Below, one piece after another: positions 16,047 through 26,571 of a DNA stretch of 64,000 nt. Made by a program: the position numbers and the translations under genes. The notes beneath the pieces are model-generated. The model searched no databases. It had not been told where the DNA came from and worked only from the letters and a program-made list of their open reading frames with translations. Each line of letters opens with the position of its first letter. Position 1 is the first letter of the stretch. The DNA is taken from contig JADFXG010000002.1 in NCBI GenBank assembly GCA_015233895.1, positions 62,001 to 126,000 of the forward strand, given 5' to 3'. The stretch is from Nitrospirota bacterium. Lineage in GTDB: Bacteria; Nitrospirota; Thermodesulfovibrionia; Thermodesulfovibrionales; Magnetobacteriaceae.

Positions 16047-18566
16047 ATGGACTTTTTAAACGAACTCAGAGAGCTATTATCCAAAGGTTGCGGTGGGATT
16101 GAAATAGTTAAGCGCCACAGCGAACTTATGGATATATTTGTCAAAGAATCGGCACCTGCCGGTATCTCTGAGCAGCCTGTGGCGGTTTTTGCAATTGGCG
16201 GCTACGGCAGGTCTGAGCTTGCCCCGTATTCCGATGTGGATTTAATGTTTCTCATTAAAGACAGAGCAGACAGAGCTCAGATAGCTCTCGTTGAGGAGTT
16301 TTACTATAAACTCCTTGATAACCATATAAATATCAGCCACTCGGTCAGAACCGTCAGCGAATGTATTCAGGAATCAAGACTTGATCTCAGAACCCGCACA
16401 TCGCTGCTTGACGGCAGGTTTTTAACTGGAAACGAATCGTTTTCAAAGTTGTTTTTTGAAAAAATACACGTTGAGGCTCTAAGCAGAGGAAAACGCGCTT
16501 ACTTTACCGACAGAGTCAACGAAATGCGCAGACGCCTTGAGAAATACGGCACATCTCCGTTTATGTTAGAGCCTAACGTCAAAGAGTCTCAGGGCGGCCT
16601 CAGAGACGTTCACGACGCCCTGTGGATAGCTAAGACTATTCTTGATTTACACTGCCTCGAGGATTTAAAAAAGATCATGGATGACTATGATTTTAAAATC
16701 CTAACGGCTGCTTACGATTTCATTTTAAGAGTCAGGATTGCCCTTCATCTGGTTAGCGGCAGGGAAAACGATGTGCTGTCTTTCCACCTCCAAAGCGCTG
16801 TGGCGGCTCTCTTAGGCATCAGGCAGTCACGGTACTTTAGCGCCCCTGAAAGACTTATGAGGCTTTACTACCTAAGGGCGGCAACCTTGCGCACTGCCAC
16901 GGCCAAAGTCCGCAACATTGCAGGCTCTGTATTTCTTAAATTGCCGTGGCGATTCTTTAAGTCAAAAATAAACGGCACTTTTTCAACCGTTGGAAATAAA
17001 ATGATGCTAAACCGCCAGGTTTCCTTAAAACAAGAACCTCAGTTAATACTGGAAAGTTATGCACTATACAGCCGTATAGGAAAAGAATTTACTGGTTTTC
17101 TTAACGAACTGATAAAAAAACACCTCATCTGCGTAAACAGTAAATTAAGAACCGATAAAATTTCCACAGGTTATTTTCTCGATGTTCTTAAAGGGCAAAG
17201 AGTGTATGATACTCTGAAACTTATGCACGCTGACGGTGTGTTAGGCCGCTTCATACCGGAGTTTGGCGCTCTTAACTACCTTGTCGTGCACGAGCCCTAC
17301 CATATCTATACCGTGGATGAGCACTCACTCTATGCAATAAAAAACCTTGAGGAGCTGCTTAATCCTAAAAACTCCCGTCAGCGTAAAATCGGAGAAGTTT
17401 TTAAGACTTTTCCTGACAAACACCTCCTATACCTGACCCTTCTGCTACACGATATTGGAAAATCCAAAGGATATGCCCACTCTGCCGAGGGTTACAAAAA
17501 AATCAAACCGATACTCGAACGCCTTGGCCTTAAAAAACAAGACAGAGAGAATGTGGAATTTTTAGTTCGCTGTCACATCCTGATGTCAAAAACTGCATTC
17601 ACCAAAGACATTGAAGACCCTGAAACTCTTGCGGTTTTTGCAGATACCGTTAAAAATCAATATCTCCTTACCGCTATTTTTCTTGTGACTTACGCCGACA
17701 TATCTGCTGTAAACACCGAGTTTATGACTAACTGGAGGCTGGATCTTCTCGTTAAACTTTATAAGGATACCGAATGCCGCCTGAGAGACGGAAAGTGGGA
17801 AAACACCGAACTACTTCAGGCTCTGGCCAAACTGTTAGAACAACCCATGTACCACGGTATATTAAAAGAGGAAATTGAGGAGTTTATAAAGTCAGCACCG
17901 GAAAGGTACCTGTTTTTAAGTACCGGGGAAAAAATTCTCAAAGATTTTTTGTGGGTTAAGGAGTTTTCAGCCACGTCTCTAAAAGGCCATCCAGTTATCA
18001 GATTTGAACAAATGGCTGATACAACCACTGGACTGACTATTGTGGCTTTTGACAGAGCCGGACTTCTTGCCTCAATAGTAGGGGCACTTTCCAGCCGGAG
18101 ACTTAACATCCTTTCGTTAAGAACTTTTACCATGCAGTTTAAACCGCTTACAGAGGGTGATCTTGTTATAGACAAGTTTCAACTTTCAAATTACACATCA
18201 CTTTGGTGGGAGGGAATGGATGAGGTTCTTACGGATGAGTTGACACAGTACATAACAGGAAAGAAACTCCCTGAGCTTAAGCACTACCCACATAAAACCA
18301 GCAGGTTTTCACCCTTTGTGGATGTTGACAATGAAACATCGGCAGGGGTTACTGTTTTTGAGATAATGTCCTCTGACAGAATAGGGCTTCTTTATGATGT
18401 AACCCGGTTGTTTTCCAACCGTGGTATGAATATAATATCAGCGCTGGTAAACACTGAGTGGGAGATAGCCCACGACACTTTTTATGTGTCAGAGGGCGGG
18501 CAGAGCCTTACATCAGAGCAAATCCTGACTCTGACAGCAGAACTCTGGGATACACTTTCTTCTTAA
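16047..18566 (+). CDS. glnD: GlnD, bifunctional [protein-PII] uridylyltransferase/uridylyl-removing enzyme
   Basis: The nitrogen-status sensor that uridylylates and deuridylylates PII in response to glutamine. Domains in order: nucleotidyltransferase (GGYGRSELAPYSDVDLMF near residues 50-67, with the catalytic D-x-D), the PII-uridylyltransferase helical domain (ESQGGLRDVHDALW), HD phosphohydrolase (HEPYHIYTVDEHSLYAI; LLHDIGKSKG), and two ACT domains at the C-terminus (VAFDRAGLLASIVGALSS; MSSDRIGLLYDVTRLFSN). At 839 residues it is slightly shorter than the enterobacterial protein (about 890). All key motifs are intact. It leads a cluster with tamB 3 bases after its stop. Confidence 0.97.
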   Translation: MDFLNELRELLSKGCGGIEIVKRHSELMDIFVKESAPAGISEQPVAVFAIGGYGRSELAPYSDVDLMFLIKDRADRAQIALVEEFYYKLLDNHINISHSVRTVSECIQESRLDLRTRTSLLDGRFLTGNESFSKLFFEKIHVEALSRGKRAYFTDRVNEMRRRLEKYGTSPFMLEPNVKESQGGLRDVHDALWIAKTILDLHCLEDLKKIMDDYDFKILTAAYDFILRVRIALHLVSGRENDVLSFHLQSAVAALLGIRQSRYFSAPERLMRLYYLRAATLRTATAKVRNIAGSVFLKLPWRFFKSKINGTFSTVGNKMMLNRQVSLKQEPQLILESYALYSRIGKEFTGFLNELIKKHLICVNSKLRTDKISTGYFLDVLKGQRVYDTLKLMHADGVLGRFIPEFGALNYLVVHEPYHIYTVDEHSLYAIKNLEELLNPKNSRQRKIGEVFKTFPDKHLLYLTLLLHDIGKSKGYAHSAEGYKKIKPILERLGLKKQDRENVEFLVRCHILMSKTAFTKDIEDPETLAVFADTVKNQYLLTAIFLVTYADISAVNTEFMTNWRLDLLVKLYKDTECRLRDGKWENTELLQALAKLLEQPMYHGILKEEIEEFIKSAPERYLFLSTGEKILKDFLWVKEFSATSLKGHPVIRFEQMADTTTGLTIVAFDRAGLLASIVGALSSRRLNILSLRTFTMQFKPLTEGDLVIDKFQLSNYTSLWWEGMDEVLTDELTQYITGKKLPELKHYPHKTSRFSPFVDVDNETSAGVTVFEIMSSDRIGLLYDVTRLFSNRGMNIISALVNTEWEIAHDTFYVSEGGQSLTSEQILTLTAELWDTLSS

Positions 18567-18569
18567 CGA

Positions 18570-21500
18570 ATGGACGAAAATATTGATATAAAAATAAAAT
18601 CGTACAAGCGGCTTGTTATATGTTTACTTGCTTTTTTCACTTTGCTTTTAGTCACCCACATAATAGGCAGCGCATACCTGAAAGACAAATTAATACTGGA
18701 GATTAAAAAAACCCTGGGGCCTGATGTGGAGGTTAAAGACATGTACATTAAAGTGTTTCCACCCCATATCGGCATAAATGAGTTAACCGTAAAGGATGAA
18801 TTTGGCAAAACTGTACTACACATTTCAGATGCCGTTTTCCACATCCGTTTAATTCCTCTCCTTAGCAAAAAAATAGTCATACAGCGGGCATTTATAGATA
18901 ACCCCTCTGTGGATTTAGACTCTGAGTACATCAAAACCATAGCAAAACGCCTAAAGAAGGGCAGCGGTGGTAATACTCCTGAAATAATATCATTTCTTTT
19001 GAAAGATGTCAGAGTAAACGTTTCAGATAAGGATCGCAATGCCAGTTTATCCCTAAAAGAAATCAAAGGCCATCTTGATACGAGGCGCACCGAGCTTAGC
19101 CTAAAAGACATTAATCTAAACTACAGCGGTTTTAAAGGTGTTTTAGCTGCTGTTCCTTTTATCAATAGTATTACTATTAGCGGCAAACCTCTTGACAGCG
19201 GCTTTGAACTCAGTGAGTTTCGGTTAGAGAATCAAGGGGTGGATGTGAAACTTACCGGAGTCATTGACAGCAAAAAAAATGTACACCTGAGAACTGACTC
19301 TTCTTTAAAGTTGAACTATATAAAAACCCTTTTTGGCCTAAAAAATCCCGGCAAAGGACATCTTAAACTAACCGGCAGCATGGATTACGTTGATAAGGCA
19401 GTGTCGCTTAATTTGGATGTTGACGGGCATTTGTGGATTGAAACGTTTTTAGAGTTAATCCGGCAACGGGAGCCGATTATGGGTGAAACCGTTTTTAAGG
19501 GCAATATTCAGGGACCGTTAAAGACACTGACCGCTCACGGAACTGCTTCTATGCAACATGGCGGACAGTTTTACGGCATAGATGTTGATAATTTAACCTC
19601 AAGCATTGTTTACAAAGACTACAAACTTAAATTCTATGACGCCTCCGGAAATCTCTACAATGGCACTGCCACACATGCCGAGGTGGTGCTCAACATGCCT
19701 GTAGTTAATTACTTTACACTGGATGTCGAGGCTAAAGACGTTGACAGCAGCCCGATATTTAAACTGATTCACTGGGACCCTGGCCTTTCACCCGGTAAGA
19801 CAACCGGGAAAGTTCACCACGCAGGCAGGTACTTTAGCCCCGATGCCACCTTCAGATATGTGCGGCAAGCTCCGGCTAATGGGGAGCCTGACAATAAAGA
19901 CGTAATAAAACGGGTTGATGAGGTTACAGGAGATGTTAAAGTAGCAGATGAAAACGTGACAATTACCAATGTAAAAGTAAAAACAAAACTCAGTACCGGT
20001 ACAATAAACGGCACGTACAACATGAAAGACAAAACGATAAACTTAGCACTTGCGACATCAACAAAAGATGCAGCTGATTTTACCAGACCCTTCAGTGAAG
20101 ACTTACGGGGGATGGGGACATTTACCGGAGTGGTCACAGGCATTGGCAGTGACCCTAATGTTTCAGGCACAATAGCTTTGTCCTCCGGTTCAATTTTTGG
20201 ATATGCCTTCAACTACATGAACACTAAAGCCGATTATAATATGAAGAAACTGGTTCTGTCTGAAGGCGCATCCACAACCTATGGAGGCAAGTGCCAGTTT
20301 GGCGGCATAACTGAGTTTAAAGACCCTGCCTACCTGTTTGATCTAAGTAAACCAACGCTTAACATGGCATTTGCGTTTAATAACATCGACCTTGACAATT
20401 TAACTAAAAAATACCTTGAAATTGATAACTTAGGTGGAAACCTCAAAGGTGAATTTGATGTAAAAGGTAAGGCGGATAATCTAAAATACACAGGAGCTGC
20501 AAGTGTTTCAAGTCTGTCCTATAAAGGCATATCGGCAGGAGCGGCACAAACAAAATTTGCATACAATAAAGGCAGAATAACTCTCAGAGGGTTCTCTGTA
20601 AAAAAGGGCAGCTCCGAACTTTCATTAGACGGCTCAATTGCTAAAAGAGGACAAAACTGGATGGATAAAAGAAACTTCAGCTACGACATTGCCTCGTCAA
20701 AATGCCGCCTAAACGCAAAAGATATTCCGTTTTCCGAAAAACTTGGAGATACCTACTCTGAGTGTTCCATTAAAATGACAGGCACAGTGCTCAACCCTGA
20801 TCTGACATTTGAGGGCACTGTAAAAAGCACAGAGTATCCGGCATTAAAAGGCAAAATATCAGTTTTGGCTAAAAAACATGAGGCGTTTTTAACCGGAAAT
20901 CTTTTTGACAATAAACTTGGGCTTACCGGGCATGTAAACATGACCGGCAATAACGCGTGGTCTTTGCACAGTCAGTTTAAGCATGGTAACTACGAGTGGA
21001 TTGTCTCAAAACTTGCTAAGGCCACTATGCCTCATGATTTAAAACTTGTCCTTACCGGTGAGACCTCATTAAGCGGCAACAATAAAACCGTATCGGGACG
21101 CGTCGTACTTTCTGAGCTTAACCTATCCGGATACCGCTACAACGTATCAAACAACGGCAACATTGATTTTTCCTTAAATGATAATAAATTTACCATCAAC
21201 TCCTGCAGATTAAATGCAGGCGGAAGCGGATTTAAGATAACCGGTGACATCGAAGCAGGGAAACGCTACAATCTTGCAATAACCGGCCAACCGGAACTTA
21301 ATCTGCTAAAGAGTGAATCTGAAAAAATAAGCTGGCTAAACGGCAAAGCTGATATTGCCCTCGCTGTAACCGGTGAGTGGGCAAAACCACAGATATCCGG
21401 AGGGTTTAACATATCAAACGGCTCACTTGGAATTAAGGGGTTCCGGTACTTTTTAAGTAATATAGAAAGTGATATATATTTTGAAAGCAACAGGGTTGTT

Positions 21501-22487
21501 GTAAAGAAACTCTCCACAAAAATAGGTGGCGGAGCAATAACTGCAAGCGGTGTAGGTTACATGGACGGTTTTAACATGAAAAAATTCTATATTGACGGAG
21601 TTGCAGAAAACGTTCCGGCAAATATGGGAGAGGGTTTTACCATGAAATTCGGCGGGCTGTTTCTCTATAGCGGCAACCTGAAAAAACAAACTCTCTCAGG
21701 CGATCTTAATGTCTCCGCCGCCAGATACACTAAGAGTCTCTACTGGCAGGACCTTATCTTTGAAAAAACCTCATCCGCTTCTCAGGTTAATCCATTTCTG
21801 AAAAATCTCGAATTTAATGTAAACGTAACGGGTGACAAAAACATCGTGATTGACAATAATGTTGCCGAATCTAATGTCAAATTAGACCTTCAATTAAAAG
21901 GAGACGTAACAAAACCAGTTATTTACGGCAGGATGTCAGCAACAGGCGGAAAACTGTTTTTCAAAGACAATGAATTCAGACTGCAGACGGCAAACATTGA
22001 TTTTGCGGGCACGCCTGATATAAATCCATACATAAACATAGTGTCTGAGAGCACAGTTAAAAACTATAACGTAAAACTCATGATGAGCGGTCAGCTTAAG
22101 CGTTTCGATCTTTCCCTGTCCTCTACCCCGCCTCTGAAAGAGGCGGCAATTTTAGCTCTTTTTACCGGTTCTGGCGGCTCAAAAGGAGCAACATCCATTC
22201 TGGCTGCTAAATATCAGGGGCTTATTGAGGAAAGAATAAAAAACATCACCGGTTTAAACCGCGTTGACGTTGTCCCTTACGATGAGAAAATCTCGTTAAC
22301 CCCGCAGATTACCGTATCAAAGAAACTATTAGACGATAACTTAAATGTAACCCTGACATCCGGAGTTACAAAAGGTGAAATAATTAAGGTAGAATACAAA
22401 CTTAAAAAAGGCGTCTCCCTGGTCGGAGAAAGAAACGAACACGGAAATGTAGGCGGGGACGTTAAATTCAGGTTTGAGTTTAAATGA
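18570..22487 (+). CDS. tamB: TamB/AsmA-like translocation and assembly module protein (DUF490)
   Basis: Large periplasm-spanning protein anchored by one N-terminal TM helix (residues about 12-34). A long series of repetitive amphipathic beta-strands follows, with an AsmA-like N-terminal part. The C-terminal TamB domain (roughly the last 350 residues) includes the LYWQDLIF region, NPYINIVSES and DLSLSSTPPLKEAAILALFT, motifs typical of that domain. Known TamB proteins bridge inner and outer membranes and are implicated in lipid transport and outer-membrane protein biogenesis. The next gene, an Omp85 barrel protein, overlaps it by 4 bp (ATGA), implying translational coupling and a functional partnership. 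Confidence 0.93.
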   Translation: MDENIDIKIKSYKRLVICLLAFFTLLLVTHIIGSAYLKDKLILEIKKTLGPDVEVKDMYIKVFPPHIGINELTVKDEFGKTVLHISDAVFHIRLIPLLSKKIVIQRAFIDNPSVDLDSEYIKTIAKRLKKGSGGNTPEIISFLLKDVRVNVSDKDRNASLSLKEIKGHLDTRRTELSLKDINLNYSGFKGVLAAVPFINSITISGKPLDSGFELSEFRLENQGVDVKLTGVIDSKKNVHLRTDSSLKLNYIKTLFGLKNPGKGHLKLTGSMDYVDKAVSLNLDVDGHLWIETFLELIRQREPIMGETVFKGNIQGPLKTLTAHGTASMQHGGQFYGIDVDNLTSSIVYKDYKLKFYDASGNLYNGTATHAEVVLNMPVVNYFTLDVEAKDVDSSPIFKLIHWDPGLSPGKTTGKVHHAGRYFSPDATFRYVRQAPANGEPDNKDVIKRVDEVTGDVKVADENVTITNVKVKTKLSTGTINGTYNMKDKTINLALATSTKDAADFTRPFSEDLRGMGTFTGVVTGIGSDPNVSGTIALSSGSIFGYAFNYMNTKADYNMKKLVLSEGASTTYGGKCQFGGITEFKDPAYLFDLSKPTLNMAFAFNNIDLDNLTKKYLEIDNLGGNLKGEFDVKGKADNLKYTGAASVSSLSYKGISAGAAQTKFAYNKGRITLRGFSVKKGSSELSLDGSIAKRGQNWMDKRNFSYDIASSKCRLNAKDIPFSEKLGDTYSECSIKMTGTVLNPDLTFEGTVKSTEYPALKGKISVLAKKHEAFLTGNLFDNKLGLTGHVNMTGNNAWSLHSQFKHGNYEWIVSKLAKATMPHDLKLVLTGETSLSGNNKTVSGRVVLSELNLSGYRYNVSNNGNIDFSLNDNKFTINSCRLNAGGSGFKITGDIEAGKRYNLAITGQPELNLLKSESEKISWLNGKADIALAVTGEWAKPQISGGFNISNGSLGIKGFRYFLSNIESDIYFESNRVVVKKLSTKIGGGAITASGVGYMDGFNMKKFYIDGVAENVPANMGEGFTMKFGGLFLYSGNLKKQTLSGDLNVSAARYTKSLYWQDLIFEKTSSASQVNPFLKNLEFNVNVTGDKNIVIDNNVAESNVKLDLQLKGDVTKPVIYGRMSATGGKLFFKDNEFRLQTANIDFAGTPDINPYINIVSESTVKNYNVKLMMSGQLKRFDLSLSSTPPLKEAAILALFTGSGGSKGATSILAAKYQGLIEERIKNITGLNRVDVVPYDEKISLTPQITVSKKLLDDNLNVTLTSGVTKGEIIKVEYKLKKGVSLVGERNEHGNVGGDVKFRFEFK

Positions 22488-25195
22488 AAAAACTGACATC
22501 TAAAATAATAGCTATCACCATGATTTTTATTATAACTCTTATGCTGATAAATCCACACAGTGCGCTCTCTCTGGTAAATAAACCCTTTACTGTAACCAAA
22601 GTAGTCCTATCCGGCCTAAACAGCCTTGATGAAACTGAATTTCTCCACATACTTAACATACACGAGGGAGACACCGCAGATGAAAATAAAATCAGAGAGG
22701 GTATAAAAGCTCTTTTTAAAAAAGGGCTCTTTGATGATCTGAAAATCTATGGCAACCCAAGCACAGGTGTTCTGACTGTGGCAGTTGAGGAAAGGCCTAT
22801 AATAAACGATGTGGAGATAGCAGTCAGCGGCAATCTGAGTAAGAAAGTAATCAAAGAGGCTTTTATTCTTAAAGAGGGTATGCAGTACAATGAGGACACT
22901 CTGAGAGCGGCTGTCAAAAAGCTTACCGATAACATAATTGAAAAGGGATTTCCCGGGGCTTTCGTAGAAGCTATTCCTCCTGCTTATGATAAAACACATG
23001 GCAAAGTTAAAATCCTCCTTAACGTAAAAACAGGAGAGCCGTTAAAGATAAAAAAAATTATTATAAATGATGGGCAATCACAGTTTACCGATCTTTTGAA
23101 CATTAATGAGGGTGACATCTATGACAAACAAGCTGTTGAGAGCAAACTCAATGAGCTTAAAAAGAAACTGGCAAAACAGGGGTATTACAACCCTGATGTG
23201 AAGCTTTTTTCTTTTAACCCTGCCGATGGCACGCTTGTAATAGAGATAAAAACCGGCAAGAAGCTCCTTGTTACGTTTAAGGGTAATGAGTTTTTTTCAA
23301 CAAAGAAATTAAACAAGGAGATGCCGTTTCTTGAATATGGAGGGGTTGGTCCCGACATAGCCGAGGAGGCTAAACAATCCATTGTCACGTTATACCACCA
23401 AAAAGGTTATATAGACGTCAGCGTTTCCTATGAGTTACTGCAAAAAAGCGAAGAGGTGGAAATTGCATACACCATTTCAGAGGGTAAAAAGCATAAAGTT
23501 GACAATATTATATTTACCGGCATAACTCAGGACGTTAAAAAGTTAAAATCTGTGCTATACACAAAGGAGGGAGAGGCTTTTAATCCCGATGTTACAGAGG
23601 ATGATAAGACGGCTCTTTTAGATTACTACAGGGGCATTGGCTTTTTTTCTGTAAAGGTGACAGAGATATTCCCAATTACAGATACAGACAAGGGAGCGGT
23701 GACACTACAGATTCACATTGAGGAGGGACAGAGGCTTATTATTGGCCAGATTAAAGTCACAGGTGAAGAGTCTCTCAAAGAAGCCGATCTTTTGGCGCTT
23801 ATAAAAATACCCGAAAAAACTCCCTATTCCGAACAAGATGTCTTTGATGCAAGGCAGGCACTGCTTTCGTACTTAAAACAACACGGCTATGCAAACGGAG
23901 ACGTAAAGGTCAGCTACGAAACAGACTCATCTGCCCAGACAACTCTGATTTTCCATATAACCGAGGGAAATAAATACTACTTTGGAAACACTCTTGTCAG
24001 GGGCAATGTAAAAGTAAAGTGGGAGCTGTTTCAAAGGATAATAAAGCACGTTAGCGGTGAGCCGTTTGATGTTAGTAAGGTCAACAGAGAGATGTCAGAC
24101 CTCTACAGAACCGGATTGTTCACAAGTGTGGACGTTGAGTATGCTGACCATGAGGATGGACTAAGGGATGTAGTGTTTCATGTTGTGGAGGGCAAAGCTG
24201 GAGTGGTAGAGTATGGGCTTGGCTATGGGGAATATGACGGACTGAGGGGGTTTGTAAATGTAAAATATATCAATCTTGATGGGATGAACAGACAGTTATC
24301 GTTAAACACAAAGGTAAGTATGATTGAACGTAAAGTCTCATTAAACTATTATGAACCATGGTTTATGAAAGCTGTTTTGCCCTTTTCTGCGACAATATCA
24401 TATGAGGGACGAAACGAAAAAAACTTTGACACTATGGAGATCAACTACCGGGTGCAAAAATACACGGCAGCCATCGGCGTGGAAAAAGAGCTTTCTGAGT
24501 CGCTGAAGGGTAAGCTGTTCTACGAGTTTAACTGGGTAAAAACGTGGGATGTGCAGCCTGATGTGATATTGTCTCATGAGGATAGCGGAACACTGGCTAT
24601 AAGCAGTATAGTGCCATCAGTGGTGTTTGACAACAGGGACAATCCGCTTGAACCGACAGCAGGTTTTACAGGGGGGATTAATCTGAAATTGGCAAGCAAA
24701 GTGCTTTTATCAGAAACAGACTTTATAAAGCTTTCCGGTTATGTTAATTACTACTTAGGGCTTACAAAGGGGCTGGTACTTGCCACATCTTTAAGGAGCG
24801 GCATTGGGCAGGGCTGGAGCGACACAGTGAATTTACCCATAATAGAGAGGTATTTTCTGGGAGGCGGCACTACAGTTCGCGGCTTCGGGCAGGATAATAT
24901 GGGGCCAAAGGGAGCAAACGGGGATCCAACCGGAGGAAATGCCTTTTTAATGAGTAACCTTGAATTCAGAATACGCATTACAGACTCGCTTGGACTGGTG
25001 TTATTTAGTGACACTGGTAATGTTTGGCCGCAGTTGAATCAGTATAGTTTGGACGACATAAATTATACAGCTGGAGGCGGTTTGAGATATAATACCCCTG
25101 TGGGGCCGCTCAGACTGGACTATGGGTACAAACTAAACCGTAAGGAAAATGAGTCGCCGGGCAGGTTTTACTTTAGCATTGGCCAGGCATTTTAA
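22484..25195 (+). CDS. Omp85-family outer membrane assembly protein with about seven POTRA repeats
   Basis: BamA/TamA-type protein. Signal peptide at residues 1 to about 28. Then about 530 residues divide into seven POTRA-like units, beginning near FTVTKVVLSGL, IINDVEIAVSG, LKIKKIIINDG, LLVTFKGNEFF, KVDNIIFTGI, IIGQIKVTGE and YYFGNTLVRGN. The beta-barrel begins near residue 575 and contains the L6 motif TTVRGFGQDN. It ends in the expected aromatic residue (FSIGQAF). Known BamA has five POTRAs and TamA three, so seven is unusual. Coupling to tamB argues for TamA-like work, but this may be the general BamA; the sequence alone does not decide, so no symbol is given. Confidence 0.9.
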   Translation: MKKLTSKIIAITMIFIITLMLINPHSALSLVNKPFTVTKVVLSGLNSLDETEFLHILNIHEGDTADENKIREGIKALFKKGLFDDLKIYGNPSTGVLTVAVEERPIINDVEIAVSGNLSKKVIKEAFILKEGMQYNEDTLRAAVKKLTDNIIEKGFPGAFVEAIPPAYDKTHGKVKILLNVKTGEPLKIKKIIINDGQSQFTDLLNINEGDIYDKQAVESKLNELKKKLAKQGYYNPDVKLFSFNPADGTLVIEIKTGKKLLVTFKGNEFFSTKKLNKEMPFLEYGGVGPDIAEEAKQSIVTLYHQKGYIDVSVSYELLQKSEEVEIAYTISEGKKHKVDNIIFTGITQDVKKLKSVLYTKEGEAFNPDVTEDDKTALLDYYRGIGFFSVKVTEIFPITDTDKGAVTLQIHIEEGQRLIIGQIKVTGEESLKEADLLALIKIPEKTPYSEQDVFDARQALLSYLKQHGYANGDVKVSYETDSSAQTTLIFHITEGNKYYFGNTLVRGNVKVKWELFQRIIKHVSGEPFDVSKVNREMSDLYRTGLFTSVDVEYADHEDGLRDVVFHVVEGKAGVVEYGLGYGEYDGLRGFVNVKYINLDGMNRQLSLNTKVSMIERKVSLNYYEPWFMKAVLPFSATISYEGRNEKNFDTMEINYRVQKYTAAIGVEKELSESLKGKLFYEFNWVKTWDVQPDVILSHEDSGTLAISSIVPSVVFDNRDNPLEPTAGFTGGINLKLASKVLLSETDFIKLSGYVNYYLGLTKGLVLATSLRSGIGQGWSDTVNLPIIERYFLGGGTTVRGFGQDNMGPKGANGDPTGGNAFLMSNLEFRIRITDSLGLVLFSDTGNVWPQLNQYSLDDINYTAGGGLRYNTPVGPLRLDYGYKLNRKENESPGRFYFSIGQAF

Positions 25196-25217
25196 TGGGA
25201 GGTTTTCTTCTAAAGAT

Positions 25218-25721
25218 ATGTTGATTAAAAGAGTGTTTTTGGCTTATTTACTATCTGCAGTACTGTTAACTGGCGTGTCTTTTGCCGAGGACGTTTTGTT
25301 AGACTCGGTTGCAGCCTTTGTGAATGATACGGCAATAACGTATAGTGAATTTGAAAGGAAATACGAGGAGGCGGAAAGAGCCTCCGGTGCTGCAAATATT
25401 CCAATGTTAGGCAAAACAGACATCATTAACACGATGATTAACAAGGTGCTGCTTAAGAGTATGGCTATTGCCATGAAACTAACCGGTAAAGATGATGACG
25501 AATTAATTGCTAAGTTTATAGAGATAAAGGTTCGCTCCTATGCAATAGTCAGGGAGGAGGATATAGAGCGTTTTTGCAAGGAAAACAACGTTAAAGCAGA
25601 AAACGATGAGGAAAGAAAAAAGATCGAGACATATCTTATCGAAGAAGATGTAAACAAACGGCTAAAAACACTGATAGAAGAACTTAGGTCTAAGTCATAT
25701 ATAAAGATTTATGTCAAATAA
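25218..25721 (+). CDS. SurA N-terminal-domain-like periplasmic protein
   Basis: 167 residues with a signal peptide (MLIKRVFLAYLLSAVLLTGV...A). The mature start DSVAAFVNDTAITYSEFERK is typical of SurA/parvulin chaperone N-domains. The PPIase (rotamase) domain is absent; after the helical region the protein ends with charged helices. It probably acts as a periplasmic chaperone-like protein beside the Omp85/TamB pair. The ATG at 25218 is preferred over an upstream ATG at 25149 because it starts exactly at the signal peptide and avoids overlap with the preceding gene. Confidence 0.75.
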   Translation: MLIKRVFLAYLLSAVLLTGVSFAEDVLLDSVAAFVNDTAITYSEFERKYEEAERASGAANIPMLGKTDIINTMINKVLLKSMAIAMKLTGKDDDELIAKFIEIKVRSYAIVREEDIERFCKENNVKAENDEERKKIETYLIEEDVNKRLKTLIEELRSKSYIKIYVK

Positions 25722-25749
25722 AGACAGGGGGACGTAAACCGCCTTGATT

Positions 25750-26511
25750 CTAACCAACGAAATAAATCACAGCAACTATTGCCCCTGTAAACACAACAAT
25801 ACGGCGCAATGTTGATGGCTTAATCCAGCCTGCCAACCGGCCACCCAACACCCCTCCAGCAAGCGCACATACAGCCATAACAATTGCGGCAGACCATACG
25901 ACCTTTCCGGAAAACAGGAAAAAGATTGCTGCAGCAATATTAATGCTAAACGAGACCGCCTGCTTTAGGGCATTCAGGCGGGTAAACGACTCCTCCAGCA
26001 CAAGTCCAAGTACCGCAAGCACAATAACACTAACTCCGGCTCCGAAATAGCCTCCATAAACAGCAGCTGGAATGACCGGCAATATAACCCATGCGTCGTG
26101 TATGGTAACTGCCCCGGTGTGGCCTGAACGGGATAGTACCCAGGCACGCAATTTGTCCTGAAAAGCCAATAACACCACAGCCATAAGAATCAAAAAAGGC
26201 ACAAGTTTTCTAAAGGCGTGTTCACCAGTTTTTAAAAGCAACACTCCACCAACAATACCGCCTATCAGGCTAACCGGAATTAACAGCCCTAATCTGAACA
26301 ACTGGCCTCGCAGCTCCTTCATCTGTGCAAATGTCGCACCAAGGTAGCCAGGGCAAAGAGCTATCGTATTTGTGATGTTGGCAGCAACGGCAGGCACACC
26401 CACAGCGGTAAGCACAGGGAATGTGATAAGCGTTCCCCCGCCAGCAAGTGCATTGACCGCACCTCCTAATATTGCTGCCAATCCCACTAAAAGTAAATCT
26501 ACCGCACTCAT
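25750..26511 (-). CDS. TauE/SafE-family sulfite exporter-like permease
   Basis: Polytopic membrane protein of 253 residues with about eight helices in two related halves. The first opens with [20 protein letters not shown] and [15 protein letters not shown], and the second contains [18 protein letters not shown], both hallmark glycine-rich segments of TauE/SafE. The family exports or imports sulfur-containing or small organic anions; the substrate is not predictable. It is convergent with the SurA-like gene and next to an outer membrane protein gene on the same strand. Confidence 0.92.
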   Translation of the reverse strand: MSAVDLLLVGLAAILGGAVNALAGGGTLITFPVLTAVGVPAVAANITNTIALCPGYLGATFAQMKELRGQLFRLGLLIPVSLIGGIVGGVLLLKTGEHAFRKLVPFLILMAVVLLAFQDKLRAWVLSRSGHTGAVTIHDAWVILPVIPAAVYGGYFGAGVSVIVLAVLGLVLEESFTRLNALKQAVSFSINIAAAIFFLFSGKVVWSAAIVMAVCALAGGVLGGRLAGWIKPSTLRRIVVFTGAIVAVIYFVG

Positions 26512-26571
26512 ATCTGTATCAAGATATGGTGGTTAGCTGTGGTTCATGGGTAATAATCACAGTTTACCGAT

